From contig QCXZ01000041.1 in NCBI GenBank assembly GCA_025024175.1, positions 47,301,786-47,365,785 on the forward strand: DNA of 64,000 nt. Direction: 5' to 3'. The position numbers and the translations under genes are program-made. Positions 47,040 through 58,604 of this stretch are shown piece after piece. Within the stretch, counting starts at the first letter, position 1. Each line of letters opens with the position of its first letter. Origin of the DNA: Rhyzopertha dominica (taxonomy: Eukaryota > Arthropoda > Insecta > Coleoptera > Bostrichidae). The notes below the pieces were generated by a model. It was given only the letters and a program-made list of their open reading frames with translations, made no database searches and was not told the DNA's origin.

Positions 47040-47131
47040 ACCATCAACGTAAACATAGGAATAACCTGCAACTGTTCATCAGCAGTAGTATTCTTACAAC
47101 GCGGAACAAAACACTTTTTAACGTAAGCCAT
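47040..47131 (-). pseudogene. THAP-domain first-exon relic
   Basis: From the ATG at 47131 the minus strand reads MAYVKKCFVPRCKNTTADEQ. Here the first half of the C2CH zinc site (C-x4-C) is intact, in the style of insect THAP proteins often linked to P-like transposons. The following text no longer fits the 'F-x-x-VP' strand, and no second half is seen. The ATG is preceded by a plausible 5' untranslated stretch. It could be a true host exon, but the abrupt loss favours a relic. Confidence 0.45.
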
Positions 47132-47249
47132 TCTGACATTAAAAAAACAACAGATTACCCAAATACTTCGACAACACCTTGCTCCACCACTTAATCTGAC
47201 AAACACGAAACTCGAAAGTTTGACCAAACTATGTAAACAAAAACGCATG

Positions 47250-48508
47250 GCTAGAGTTGTTAGGGTTATTCGTTACACATGTGACACATGCAGAACGTGC
47301 GAACGTGCGATGTTGTTGTCAGCGGTACTTTACCGTTTTCTTCCTAACGACTGCCAGAGATCGTCCTGACAGTTTCAAAATTTATCATATCGCTGTCATA
47401 CGAAAGTGTACAAACTAAACATTATCAAGCTTCAAGCGTCGTTTAATACCTCATAATAAAAATTTAGTTCTAAAGCAGGTTCGATGGTTAAAGTGCTTTC
47501 GTATTTCAGCAAAAGGCCAGGGAATGCCCTTATTATATTGAACTGTTCATTATATAATAAATTGACTGAAGGATGATTTAAGTTATTTTCACAAATACGC
47601 CTTAAGTTGACCTAGGTATCAATATCATTGGCAAAGCGACGCAGCTCAAAAAATGTAAACAAATATTACTTGCAATGCTGCTAGAGCACTGGCTATTATT
47701 CGTGTTTCTCGCTTTCATCAGCATGCGAACCTTTTACGTCACCTCGATGGCGGAATATCGAGGCATTTGAAACGGATATTGAAAAATCCATACTTTCACA
47801 TTTTTTTTCTCGGCAAAGAACCTGAAAAAATCGCAACAAAATGTCTTTGTGCTCCAATTGTTATGTACATTTTGAATGTAAAATAAAAAAAATGTGGGAT
47901 GACCCCATTCTCCATACAGGCAAATGGAACATTTAGTTATTGTTTATTAAAATTGTAGTACCAATAGTGCTCGTAAGTTTGGCTTTACAACTGATTCTTT
48001 AATTTAATTTAGGTTTCCATCGAAAAATTAAAGAAAAAAGAAAACTATATAAGAAACAGTAGATTTACAAACTGTATGTTGTCTAACANTTAGTGAATGT
48101 TCTAAAAAAAGGAACAAATGAACCATTTGTCCTAATTCCCTTTATTAATCTTAATGTATATCTATAATATAATTTTTTTTCAGGTAAGTGCTTTCCAAAT
48201 CCCATCGTCTGTGTTAATCTGACTGCCATGGTTCTAACTTCCTAGCAGGAAGTTACGTTTTAAACCTATTTTTAATTAATTATTATACTTGAAGTGTGCC
48301 TTGATTTAGCAGTCATTCTTGACTTCTTCTGTCTCATAAGTGGTACAGGGTTAACCAGTTTTGTTAAGATTGCAGAGGAGAGGCTAACTGTCAGAGATAG
48401 AGAAAAAGTAATATTGTTTTCTACATATTTTCTTCGGGCGAAAACATCTTTGGCCAACTTGATTCCTTTTGATATATTTTCATATTTGTCAAATCAAAAA
48501 AATATAGA
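47250..48508. other. Non-coding AT-rich stretch
   Basis: No supported gene or repeat; one ambiguous base near 48090. Confidence 0.45.
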
Positions 48509-48516
48509 CTCATAAA

Positions 48517-48847
48517 CAGGCGTGTATTTAACGGAGGGGTAATGGGGGTAATTATCCCCCCCCCCAAGACTGAACGCATTTGAATCTAAACCTTCGCCGC
48601 GTGACGCGTTGCGTGTAAGAAAGTCATNTTCATGAAATGNGAAGATAGATGTTTCCCATATAATAGAAAAATTTGCAAGTGAAAATCGTAGAAGGCTAGA
48701 TTTTGTTTTGTGATTTTCTTTTGTATTAAAAATTCTTGTTNAAACTAACAGGTTTTTTTGTGTTACATAAATATAAATCTTAANGAAGTATTTTTGTTTG
48801 AACCTAATCATTACCCCTCCCAAACAAAATTTCTAGATACGCCACTG
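48517..48847. mobile_element. Short hAT-type MITE with 8-bp target duplication
   Basis: A 331-bp insertion flanked by CTCATAAA on both sides (48509-48516 and 48848-48855). The left end reads CAGGCGTGTATTT and the right end, on the other strand, CAGTGGCGTATCT, a diverged pair of the hAT 'CAG-x-GGCGTA' type. G-runs sit just inside each end (GGAGGGGTAATGGGGG and GGGAGGGGTAATG, as read inward). No coding capacity. Four ambiguous bases lie inside. Confidence 0.8.
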
Positions 48848-48855
48848 CTCATAAA

Positions 48856-49709
48856 TGTAGTCATAATGAGATCTTTTTATTCTTTTATTTAACACTCTAC
48901 CGTTGCTTAGAACAGTATTGCCACGTTTTCAAGAAAATCGGCACCTAAGCAATATTGTCAAAACTTGAAACCAAACTTGTATTTTCCTTTCTTCTTCGCA
49001 GTATCGTTAAAAATTACAAAGGGAAAATTTTTTTAAATAATAAACAAAGAAAAACTTTATTATGGCCGTATAGTACCTATATTTCAAATGAATTAATAAA
49101 ATTTAATTTTACATAAAAAGATGCTACAACACATAGGCTATGTTACCTTTATATTTTGAGACAGGTAAGGCCGAAAGGAATTTATTGACCCTAAAATTAC
49201 ATGGTGTTCCGTTGCATTGCTGCAAAAATAATAACAGCTTTTTAAAAAATGTTCAAACGCATTCAATCAGTTATTTTATATATATTATAAATGTATCTAT
49301 TATAGTAATCGAGATATAGACGTCAATAGATCAAATCTGAAAACGAATCAAGTTAGCCAAGATCTTTTTGTGCCATTCAACTATAGCCGCAAAATAACTA
49401 ATCTGCGTAATTTAAGAAATTTCGAAATAGGTATTGGCCCCTCAGAATAGAAACGACAGCTGCTAAACAACTTTTCATAATATTATCGTTCTCAGTTTAG
49501 GAAGGAATTCTTAATATCATAATTTAGTAATAAGTGTAGTAGCCAAAATGTATTAGATTAACTTACAGAAAATAATTAGTCAATAACTTCAGTTGAAAAA
49601 AATTGACAGAGTGTTAGATCATCTGTTCAAGCGTTTGGTTATTTCCATTTGTATGTATTCAAATAATTTTGTGACCATTCCTTATTTTTACGTTTCATCT
49701 GTCAGTTCT
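48856..49709. other. Non-coding AT-rich stretch
   Basis: No supported feature. Confidence 0.45.
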
Positions 49710-50300
49710 CCCCTTATCAAATGTTGTGGATTTGTTTGCAGCACATTTGCAAGTTTCCTCAGCTACGACAACACAAAGCCCGGCATTACGCACAATGCCA
49801 TTAATTAAAACAACCGGGCACAAATAGCGTTGATCAATTGTTTGCTGTGAAAACAGTAGGCCCGTATGTATTTACGCCATAATTTTGCAGAAAGCTCCGC
49901 GCGAGGTTATCAATATAGTTAATTAACACATTAATTAGTTCGATCGCCGGCTAATGCCGTTACCACACCCGAACATGTCGGCATATTACGAAAATGTAGG
50001 TACGCGCAACATCTGCACGATATTATGGGCCGTTTTGGTGTTATTTTTCCTGCGTCGGCCCACCCAGGCGCTCGAGATAATCCGGAGTGGTCCCATTTTG
50101 ATTATAAGCTTTAGGCACACTCACGGACATTTAACACTTAAGACGCGATAACCCCGCCACTTCTATTAGCGGTTTATCTAATTCTTAAAAGGTTGGGTGG
50201 ATATTTATAGATGTCGCACAAAATTTCAATGTCCCGAAGGCATTTAAAAATCCCGGCATCCATTTCGGTTATGCTACATATTGGTCAATTTCAATTTACC
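49710..50300. promoter_or_regulatory. Island rich in homeodomain-type sites, candidate enhancer
   Basis: Higher CpG content (GATCGCCGGC near 49942, GCGTCGGCCCACCCAGGCGC near 50052) is combined with a dense TAATTA group. It holds the palindrome GTTAATTAAC (49918-49927), TTAATTAG (49931-49938) and CATTAATTAAAACAAC near 49798. CACTTAAG-type NK sites occur near 50136. No credible ORF. Enhancer function is inferred. Confidence 0.4.
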
Positions 50301-50370
50301 CCACCAATAGTAAATAGAGTGCCATAATTGTTAAGGTATCAAACAACGATCTATGAGACTGACTTATGCA

Positions 50371-50463
50371 GAGGGTTTTACAACTTGATGGTCGGCCGTC
50401 GTAAACTATTGTATTGTAAATGAGGGTTTTTACAACCTTATGGTTGACCGTCCTAAACTATTG
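50371..50463. repeat. Local tandem duplication, ~41 bp unit, two copies
   Basis: GAGGGTTTTACAACTTGATG plus about 21 further bases (50371-50411) recurs at 50422-50463 with a few substitutions and one insertion (period 51). Both copies end TAAACTATTG. Confidence 0.8.
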
Positions 50464-50820
50464 GGATTAGTGGCACGCTTCAAAGTTCCTAAATGGGCCG
50501 TATTTAAAAAAAACCTTGTTGGTTAAAATTTTAACTTTCCACTATAAATTTTTGAAATTTGTTAGTTGTGATAATTTAGCAATCAATAAAACAGAAGCTT
50601 TTATAACAAATTTTATTTAATCCAGACCCGACACTATCTGGCGCGACCCGCATCTATTTTTATGTGATACTTTATTGGGTTTAAATTTTCCGATGTATAA
50701 AACAAAAGCCTTTGCATGTCATAACAAATTTATACAAATTTAATATAAAAATGTACAAATTAGTAAGTAGAAAATTATTTACATTTCTTAGAAAAAATTT
50801 ACAATAGTGCACAATAAAAT

Positions 50821-51735
50821 TTATACACGGTATCGATTATGTTCATTACAGCTTGTTAATAAGCACATTACAAGAGCCACAAAAAATTGCTCACTATCAC
50901 TTTCACTGCTAAAATCACGATTAACTTCTACTATTAATTCTTGTACATGATTCGCTTTATACCGATTTTCAGTGTCCAGTACATGCCGCACTGAATTTCT
51001 CCATTTCATATTTCAGCTTCGTGTCTAATTTTTAGCAGCATTTCATTGCCAAATTTTCCACCTGTGTTCCTTCGTCGAATTCTTTGTTTCAACTGCCCCC
51101 ATATAATTTCAATGGGGTTGAAAATGCAATGATAGGGGGGTAATCGTAGAATGGTGTGTCACATTTACAAGTGAGAATGTCAATTTTAAATTTTTTCGAA
51201 AATTTTTTTGTGCCAAGCACTTCCAACAATTGTTTTTCTTGTCCCGTCCTCTTCGAAATATAAATCTTCTTTTCTCAAAAACTCTTGAATAGTTGCCTTA
51301 TTAGTTAATGTATTTGGAATTTTATCCAGTTGCTCTGAATGGTAACTAGCGTTGTCCATTACTGTGACACTGTTTGGTGGCAATTTGGGCAATAAAATGT
51401 TTTTGAACCAATTTTCAAACACTTTCGCGTTCATGTCAAAATGATAATCGGCGTCTGTTTCTTTTAAGTTTTTACACCCAAGATACAGGGCTCCAGGAAC
51501 GAAACCATTTTCACCTCCTGCGTGTAGAATCATCATTCTTCTTTTCCTTTTGACGCTGGAATATTGACGTTGCACTTACCTGAGTCATCAACCCATCCTT
51601 TCTTTATTGTATCATGGGTATCGTACCATGTCTCGTCGAGGAAAAATATCCGACGATTTTCCTGCCTATACATTTTTATAGATTTTAAATAATCGTATCT
51701 CCACTTTTTTATTACCTGACTTCCCATCAAGCATT
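50821..51735 (-). pseudogene. DDE transposase relic (IS630/Tc1-like insect repeat family)
   Basis: The minus strand, in order, gives YLKSIKMYRQENRRIFFLDETWYDTH (first catalytic D), a frameshift near 51545, MMILHAGGENGFVPGAL, FENWFKNILLPKLPPNSVTVMDNASYH (second D), a stretch with several stops near 51,140-51,190, then ILRLPPYHCIFNPIEIIWGQLKQR (third catalytic residue, E). It closes with an acidic C-terminus SSESDSEQ and a stop near 50821. All three catalytic residues survive. The N-terminal DNA-binding domain is missing. This protein is repeated widely in insects, probably as a DNA transposon; exact family not named. No terminal repeats found. Confidence 0.75.
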
Positions 51736-52739
51736 GCTATAAATATGCATATCTTTTTCAGTTCTATCTACCTAATAAACACGTTTCGGTACCGCACAAC
51801 ATTCGGGTAAAAATTTAAGCACAACGATTACTATTAGTAAAGTGAATTGAAACTGACCAATAATATAGCCGCGGGTACAGAATTGTATGCCGGAATGTTT
51901 AAATATGTACTGATCACGTAAGTTTGTTTTTGTTTTTGCTGCAGCAATTGAACCTGCTGAACTTGCAATGAATAATTTTATGCGTAAGTGGAATAGAAAA
52001 GTAATATAACCTGTAATATGCCCAATAAATTTGTACAATTAGTAGTCAAACGTATGTCAGTTTTGCTATACTTCAAAATGGCGTGATCGTCTAGTTAGCT
52101 TGTGTTTAGGACACTATGATGTGATGAATTTACTTATTACTTTATGATTAGGATTGTACTGTTGTAGAACGCTAAAATGGAAAGTCGACGCATTGAAACG
52201 TACATTAGATGTAAAAGAATATTGAATTTGTATAATGCCCCAAAAGTACCTGCCTAAATTACTAGAGTCTATGGAGGGAAAACGAGTCACGCACGGCAGA
52301 GAAAACCTGAGCCCCAACATAAAAAAATTATTTAATCTGAAATAAATAAATTAAATTTAATAGCTCACCCGGAAAAGAACAATATCACCTCTGAAAATAT
52401 ATCATCTATAAAGTATGTTACACTATATAGATAAACATTACTACATGTATATATTGTAACTGTAATAACCGACATCAATAATATACAAAAACATAACACA
52501 CAAAGAGCAAAAATAACATGTAAAAATATAAGTGAACAAATATAAAAACACACAATGAAAACAAGGACACAAGGGATATCAAAAATCAACAACAACCACA
52601 CAAGACACATANTAAACTAAAAGGCACACAAAAATTATAAGAAAAGCCAAATAAACTTCTCCTGACTAGCAATACATATACATTATAACTGTAACCATAT
52701 CGAATTGAGCATTTTATTATATATGGTTTCTAGGATGGT
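51736..52739. other. Non-coding; A-rich, strand-asymmetric tract
   Basis: From 52,320 to 52,680 the plus strand is strongly A/C-rich. The apparent hydrophobic minus-strand frame there (52365-52610) is a by-product of that composition. No gene is supported. Confidence 0.45.
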
Positions 52740-53200
52740 CTTTCTTCACGTAAAATCTCTCACAGTCTTTCATTTCTAACATGCTCCAGCCTGGAGATAC
52801 GGCAGCCTATTTACCAGAAATCTATTTCAAGGGAATGCAGCTTCCATGTTTCCGCGCTATACGTGGTTGCTTTCTACTATTGACTTAAAAACCAAAACCT
52901 TTGTTCGTTTCGTAATTCTATCACTTCATAACANAAAATTTAGTTGTCCTATAATCCTTTTTCCTTCACAATTTCATTTGTAATGCCCTGTGTGCTATTT
53001 CCATTCGTTGTAAAAGTGACATCCACGTATCTAAACGCTGACACACTTATAATGTTAAATAANAACGTATTTGCATCCAGGTCTTCTTGGTCGACTTCAC
53101 CTACTACCATTTACTCATTTTTGGTGTTTACTGCCAAGCCCAACTTTAAGTATTTATCCGGTAACTTTCTGAACATATAAGTAGACTATTCCGTATCTCC
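52740..53200 (-). pseudogene. LINE fragment: RT C-terminal region
   Basis: The minus strand reads KVGLGSKHQK-like text and then MVVGEVDQEDLD. It continues with YVDVTFTTNGNSTQGI ('YLG-x-TFT-x-G-x-x-x-x-EI'), AETWKLHSLEIDFW and CRISRLEHVRNERL. This order is typical of the region after RT in insect endonuclease/RT LINEs ('Y-(G)-AETW ... EMDFWRR'). The catalytic core is absent. Two ambiguous bases and frameshifts are present. Confidence 0.65.
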
Positions 53201-53396
53201 TTCCATTAGGTTATAGGCCAAAAATGCAATGTACATATTTCTTGTCCTGCTGGGATTATCATTCCATGGTATTTACTTTTCTAGTATATTATAGCTTTTT
53301 TGAATATACTATAAACAATGTCGACGCGGTGAGCGTCTTACCTTAGTCCCTTGTTAACAGAGCACTCTTGAAAAATGATGCACTTGTCATGAACTG

Positions 53397-53570
53397 TTGT
53401 CCTGATTCGGGTCTAAAGACCGTGGTCCTTTCATATCCGGTGCTAGACGTAGACTGTCTACGTCCAGCACTGGAAGTGGAAGGACCTCTGAAGAAGCTTG
53501 CCATTCCTGCTAGCGAAACGTTAGGAAGCAATTCCAACCGACGACGGCCTTTAGACCCGAATCAGGACAA
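53397..53570. repeat. Nested palindrome (foldback), possible Penelope terminal piece
   Basis: The outer arms are perfect 22-bp inverted repeats (53397-53418 and 53549-53570, core CCTGATTCGGGTCTAAAG), extending inward with mismatches. Inside, 53437-53454 and 53456-53473 form a nearly loopless hairpin (16 of 18). To the right sits a hammerhead-like core ending CGAAACG, as in PLE terminal repeats. No ORF. It resembles inverted PLE ends without the body, but that is inference. Confidence 0.65.
53488..53526 (+). ncRNA. Hammerhead-ribozyme-like core, one key base pair lost
   Basis: The core box CTGAAGA (53488-53494) fits CUGANGA exactly. Stem II is GCTTGC/GCTAGC (53496-53501 and 53509-53514, one mismatch), followed by GAAA (53515-53518) and a short ACgttagGA. 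In an active type I hammerhead the last position would be U (A15.1-U16.1 pair and NUH site); here it is A. Stem I is weak. I read it as a nearly complete but probably inactive hammerhead. Confidence 0.45.
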
Positions 53571-54599
53571 TTGTCATATATTTTCATTTTCTTTATAATA
53601 GTCAACCAAACATTATATAGCGAAGATGATCTTAAACATTCTCCCCACCCTGAAGACTGGTCTTCAACATCTACTTGAAAAGAACATCGCTGCTTTTGTA
53701 ACTCTGTCAAATGCTCATGAAACCGATACATTAAATACAGATCATGAAGTTGAACACCAACTAGATAGTGTTGTTGTTCACATATAGCCTAATCAATAAA
53801 CGTATAGTTAAATAAACTTTGTCTGACCTGCAAAATTCCGGAACGTTTTCTTAAAAGGACATTCCCTCAACGTCGTTATTTATTTACAAAAAATTCGAAA
53901 AATCCTTTGTTCATTACCTTTTGTTCGTGTCATTGACGTTAACATTCGAACTCTACCTTAGGTAGCTAGGTTATATACATACGTACGGTTTACTACAACC
54001 TGTCTTTTATCTTCCATAAATTAATGCCCAACTCTCCGTAATGTGCTTCATTAAATTCTATACAGTGATGTCTTCATTTTTAAGCTTTTTTATATAATAT
54101 TCATTTTCTGTCGAGTCTTAAACGAGCGTAGTGTTAAAAGAAAATAAACAGAAAGTCTTAATAAACGTAGGTCGACAAGGTAACGGTTTTGGAGATAAGG
54201 AATGTTATTATTTGTTTATTAACACTTTTCTTCTTGTTTTGGTCCGTACTATCACTGCTTTAAATACTTCACAGTTTACAAATATCCTATATGCTGAAAA
54301 CAAATTATTACACTAACAGTATAATAGGAAATAATAGAAATCCAGCTTTTACGCTTATTCACATATATTGAAGCCTTGGGATTAAAGTATTGAATAAACT
54401 GCTGATCAGCACGATTTTTTGCGATCCCCAATGGATCATTCGTTACGATCCGTTACCGTGACAACTTACATACAACATTTATACGTACACTTGTCGCTAT
54501 ACAATGTTTCGGTTGTTGGATATGACACGAAGATATATTAGCGTTTTTAAGAGCGTCGCTTATGTTGGTTTACATTTGCATAACAAACACTATCGGTAA
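53571..54599. other. Non-coding AT-rich stretch
   Basis: No supported feature; continuation of Penelope-like sequence just right of the palindrome is possible but not shown. Confidence 0.4.
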
Positions 54600-55080
54600 T
54601 TATAATAAAGTGATTAATGGCCGACCATCTCGAGGTATACATCACAGCGCCTTAGTTCATTTATAAACATAAATCACTTTTACATCTCGTTTCAATTTCT
54701 CTCCTCGAGTTTTTCTCGCCCGCTTAATAGTGTTGTTTATGCCTCCACCAGCCTTGGATATTAAAACATGAGCGGCACCATTCATTACGCTGGTCCGAAT
54801 TGCTCCGATAATCTCGTTACGTTGTTCCGAAATTTAGCCAGGGCGTCGACGCCGTTGACGGACGTATCAATAAATGTCCTTGCCTGCTTCCCTATTTAAA
54901 TTTTGTTAGTTCATTGACTTCCTGCTTCTTCGATGAAACGACAGGCGTGAGGCAGCCTTCTACCGATCTTTTCAATGGCTAATTATTCGGAAAACGTGAC
55001 TGACGCCGACCCGAAACTATCTGAATATTAAAATACTAAATGCACTGTCTGTTGTTTCTCGGGGAGGTGAAGTCATAAAT
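54600..55080. promoter_or_regulatory. CpG-richer island, candidate regulatory element
   Basis: CpG-containing sequence (GGGCGTCGACGCCGTTGACGG, about 54841-54860) with TCATAAA and TAATTA-type sites and no ORF. Regulatory role is inferred. Confidence 0.3.
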
Positions 55081-55099
55081 TGGACGTGGCGCAACGTTT

Positions 55100-57255
55100 T
55101 AGAACAATGCTGCATGTAATTGTTTCCTTCCAAACAAAATTGTATGGATCTGGTACCTATTTGTGTTCTTTGTTATAGTGTACATACAAATTTCTTCCAC
55201 TTGTCCATGGTCAGCGTTGACGAGTCTTTGCAGTTATGTTTAAGTATCCCAGCTTCTCTTTGGTCTTCCTGTCCTACGCTTCTGTGGTATTTTGACTGCC
55301 AAATCTTCTTCAACGGTTATACGTTGTCTATTCTTATTAAATGCCGAAACCGCTCAATTACTGCCTCGCGATCTTCTTAGAGACAGTCCCTACGTCAGTT
55401 GTTATATTGCTTCTTCATTTTCTAACCTCTGTCAGGATCTAGCTTTCGGCTCTATAAAACAATTATTTAGGACAGAAGATTACTTTACATAATCTCAGTT
55501 TTCTTGCTACCTGTATTTACTCCATCTTTTTATTTAATTCCGCATCCAATTACCTGTTGCCAAAATTTTATACTTCCAAGTACTTCAATTATTTTACTTT
55601 TTCCAATTTTGTACCTTCCACTTGTATGTTTGCTTCACAGTCCTCTACAATTCATAATCTTCGTAGTACCGCGTACCATAGTGCATGTTGTGCCACCGGT
55701 CCTCTTCACTTTTGGTAAAGATCAACACCTCATCGACAAAAGCGCATTCGGAAATATTTACACGCTACAATTTCTTGTACCCTATATGCAATTCCTTTGA
55801 TTTTGCTTGAACTTCCTTGATTACGCTGTCCATCATCATAATAAAAAGGATTGGACTCAGACTTTTTTCTTGGCTTAAGACTTTATTTGGTTGTAAACTC
55901 ACCAGATCACTGGTTACTGATTCCTACACAGTTTCTGGTCTCGATATATTTATAGTGTTATTTCTTAATCTTTAACTTGCTCCTCTTCGTTGTAGGATTT
56001 ACCACACGTCTCTCTAGATACACTGTCCTTTTTGTCTTGTTTGTGTATTTTTGCTCTTATTTGCCCAATTGTAAATATATGGTGCCTCTGCCTTTTCTGA
56101 ATTCACTTTGAGATTCTTCTAGCTGTACCTCCAACATTTTCCTAATATTACTTCCAAAATAATTCCGTGAACTTTTAACATTGTGCTAAGAATGTGGTTG
56201 CCAATTTCCAACCTTTGGGCACACTTTCCCCTTTCCATATTATGTTAAACAAACTCTTTAACATGTCAAGCAATCTGTCACCCAAGCACATGAAATTTCT
56301 GAAGTAATATTGTTACATCTGGCTGCGTTCCCTTTCTTTATGCGTTTCAGTGCAGCTTTTAATTCTCGTGTACCGATTCTTTCCTGTACTTCTCCCCGTT
56401 GTGTCATTGCTACCTTTTCTGTAATTTTTTGTGGCCTAATGGTTCTTGAAGTAATGTCATCTTTACTCTGTACTTATCTAGTTCTACTTCTTTCCCTTCC
56501 TCTCATTCTTCTACACTGTGTAGAATAACTTTTGGTCACCATCCATGTCCTCCCAATTTTTCCTTTCTTTTTTCCTGTTTCATCATATCTCTCACTGTTT
56601 CTTGTAATTAGGCATTTTTTCCACAATAATTTCACTGTCACATGCACTTCTTTCACTGTACTTACTGGAATCAGTTTTAGCATTTCCCAGTTTTCTTTCA
56701 TACATTGCCATTTTGTAACTCATCCATTTTTCTGTCTGTTTCCTCTCTGTATTTTTCGACCACCTCTAAGTCTCTTAGCTTGTATACTCTTATGCTGTCC
56801 TTACTTTGATGTCGATCCATCTGCTTTGGTTTCGGTTTCTCTTTTATTTTTACATTTAGTTATTCTCCTGAGAAGCAACGGTCACTGTATATTTTACGCC
56901 CTCTATCCTTTTACCTTCACATTTTTTACATACTTCCTTGTGTGCTGATGACACTGCCCGTTTCTTCATCCGTCCTTCCTACTCTTCCGTTCAGGTCCCC
57001 CAAAAAGATCGGCCTTCCTTTTATTGCTCCTAACTTCTTTCAGAATTGTTATTTTGCTCCTTCCCACATAGTTCATTTCTATTTTTTATTTGTACTTGTC
57101 CAATTCGTTATAAATTTGCGTTTTTTCTTTGCCAAACAAGCATTCCATTCCTTCTTTATCTCTACCATCCAAGCTTACTCTGTTATGCAGTAACAGATGC
57201 CTTTGTTCAATATCTATTTCACCAATTTTCTTATTCTTTCTTTCAGTGATGCCTA
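55100..57255 (-). pseudogene. LINE relic, endonuclease to C-terminus (RTE-like endonuclease-RT)
   Basis: About 2.1 kb read right to left. It runs GDLNGRVGRTDEETG (APE endonuclease, 'GDFNARVG', near 57,000), a basic linker, then LFNIIWKGESVPKGW and QSEFRKGRGT. Next come LSPILFIMMMDSVIKE (motif B tail), CAFVDEVLIFTKSEE (motif C), and SWILTEVRK followed by RRTGRPKRSWD near the C-terminus. The catalytic box, normally (Y/F)ADD, reads FVDE, changing the second aspartate to glutamate. Many stops and frameshifts. The ORF1 end and the 3' tail are not identified. Several long plus-strand frames here (for example 56532-56948) are antisense shadows. Confidence 0.8.
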
Positions 57256-57949
57256 ACAGATCCATTTTCGCTCTTAAGAACTAATCAGAAGTTATTTTCC
57301 TATCAAGCCTGTGATGTTCTATGCACCTATACGAGTTCAAAGAGCTGCTTTTATTTTATTTTTGTAAGATTTCTTGCGTCACGGTTCCAATGTTCCATCT
57401 CACAATTATTTACGATGTTTAAGCAAGTGTTTTGGTCTTTTTCAGGTCTCTCTTGTATTTGTAACTAGAATTCCTAGTATTTTTGAGCACTGAAGAATAA
57501 GTAGTGGTTTTTCGAAAAAATGCATGTGAATGAATATTCGTCACTGTAAATTTTAAATACCACCATGAAGGGAAAGTAAAATCAAAGCAAGATGAAATTC
57601 TGAAAAAAAGAGAAAGTATTCAGACAGAATGTCAACGCAATTTTAATACTATGAAAAAGAGGGGCTTACAGGTACTGTTTCTAGTATATGATAGAATCGT
57701 TAGGGGTGGAAAGGTAGGTTATGTCTTTGTGTTATCCTAAAGTGGGTTCATTGTTTGATGAAATAAGAATTTTCGATAGCTTTATATAATTAAATTATAC
57801 TTTTTATCTATTTCTTGTGTGGTAAAAATGTAACCCTGGTGCAACCATTCAAGACTTGCTGCTGCATTTTTTTTAAACTAGTATATCGGAACACGACAAC
57901 CTTCTGCAAGGTATTCTGTATTATGGGGCTATTTGTTTCTCTTATATCT
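57256..57949. other. Non-coding AT-rich stretch
   Basis: No supported feature. Confidence 0.45.
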
Positions 57950-58430
57950 CAAATTCTTGTTATCCAACGCGTTCGGTCCGCGTTTTCATATTTAACAAAG
58001 CCGCTTGTTTTTACTGTAAAACAGTGGCATGTTTAACGAGGGGGATAATTGGTCCAAGGTCGTAGCGCTCCCCATTAAAATGAAAGATTTATTGTAATTT
58101 TGGCCCGGCGGGTAACACATGTAAGTTTTTAATTTATGTGTGCGCGTTTGTGTCGGAACACAAAAAACTCTCACCCCGTTATGGTGACTCGTTTCCCGAC
58201 GTGGTTGAATAACCCGCTGCTAGTTCTGGTGGTCGACATGATTAAAAACGATCGTGCTCGCAAAGTGCAGATTCGAATTTGCGTTATTTGCACATGTGTT
58301 GTTGTTGGTATTCGCTGGACCTTGGAGGTGTTATTCATCAAAGCATTTGTCGGCAAAGTTGCGTACAATAGCGCATTATCACAATCGTTCACGTGCGCGC
58401 ATAGGTTTCAATTTCAGCCATTTACTAACT
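57950..58430. promoter_or_regulatory. GC/CpG-richer island, candidate regulatory element
   Basis: CpG-containing sequence (GGCCCGGCGGGTAAC near 58101, GGTGGTCGACATG near 58228) with a CACGTG E-box in TTCACGTGCGCGC (about 58387-58399) and caudal-type TTTATTG (about 58088). Short frames on both strands are unrecognised. Regulatory role is inferred. Confidence 0.35.
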
Positions 58431-58548
58431 GATACTAAAAATTAGAAAACAGACATTCTATGTCACACACATTAAGGTCTGTTTGTAGACGAAGCGAATG
58501 AAGTTTTAGTGGCAAAAAATGATTTTTCTCAAACCACCACTTAAATAT

Positions 58549-58604
58549 TGTGGTAGAATGCATGTTATAGCGCAAATCCGGTGTTCCTGAATTCAATTCT
58601 TGGC
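58549..58604 (+). tRNA. Weak tRNA-like segment (SINE head candidate)
   Basis: GTGGTAGAATGCATG resembles a tRNA-Gly D-arm/A box. CTGAATTCAATTCTTGG, 35 bases on, resembles a decayed T-arm/B box. The anticodon arm does not fold. Not a functional tRNA. Confidence 0.25.

Noticed and set aside
52365..52610. 81-codon hydrophobic minus-strand frame resembling a membrane protein
   Set aside because: It is the complement of an A/C-rich low-complexity tract; hydrophobic codons are a composition artefact.
56532..56948. 138-codon plus-strand hydrophobic frame
   Set aside because: Antisense to the RTE-like LINE, whose minus-strand motifs are recognisable across the same bases.
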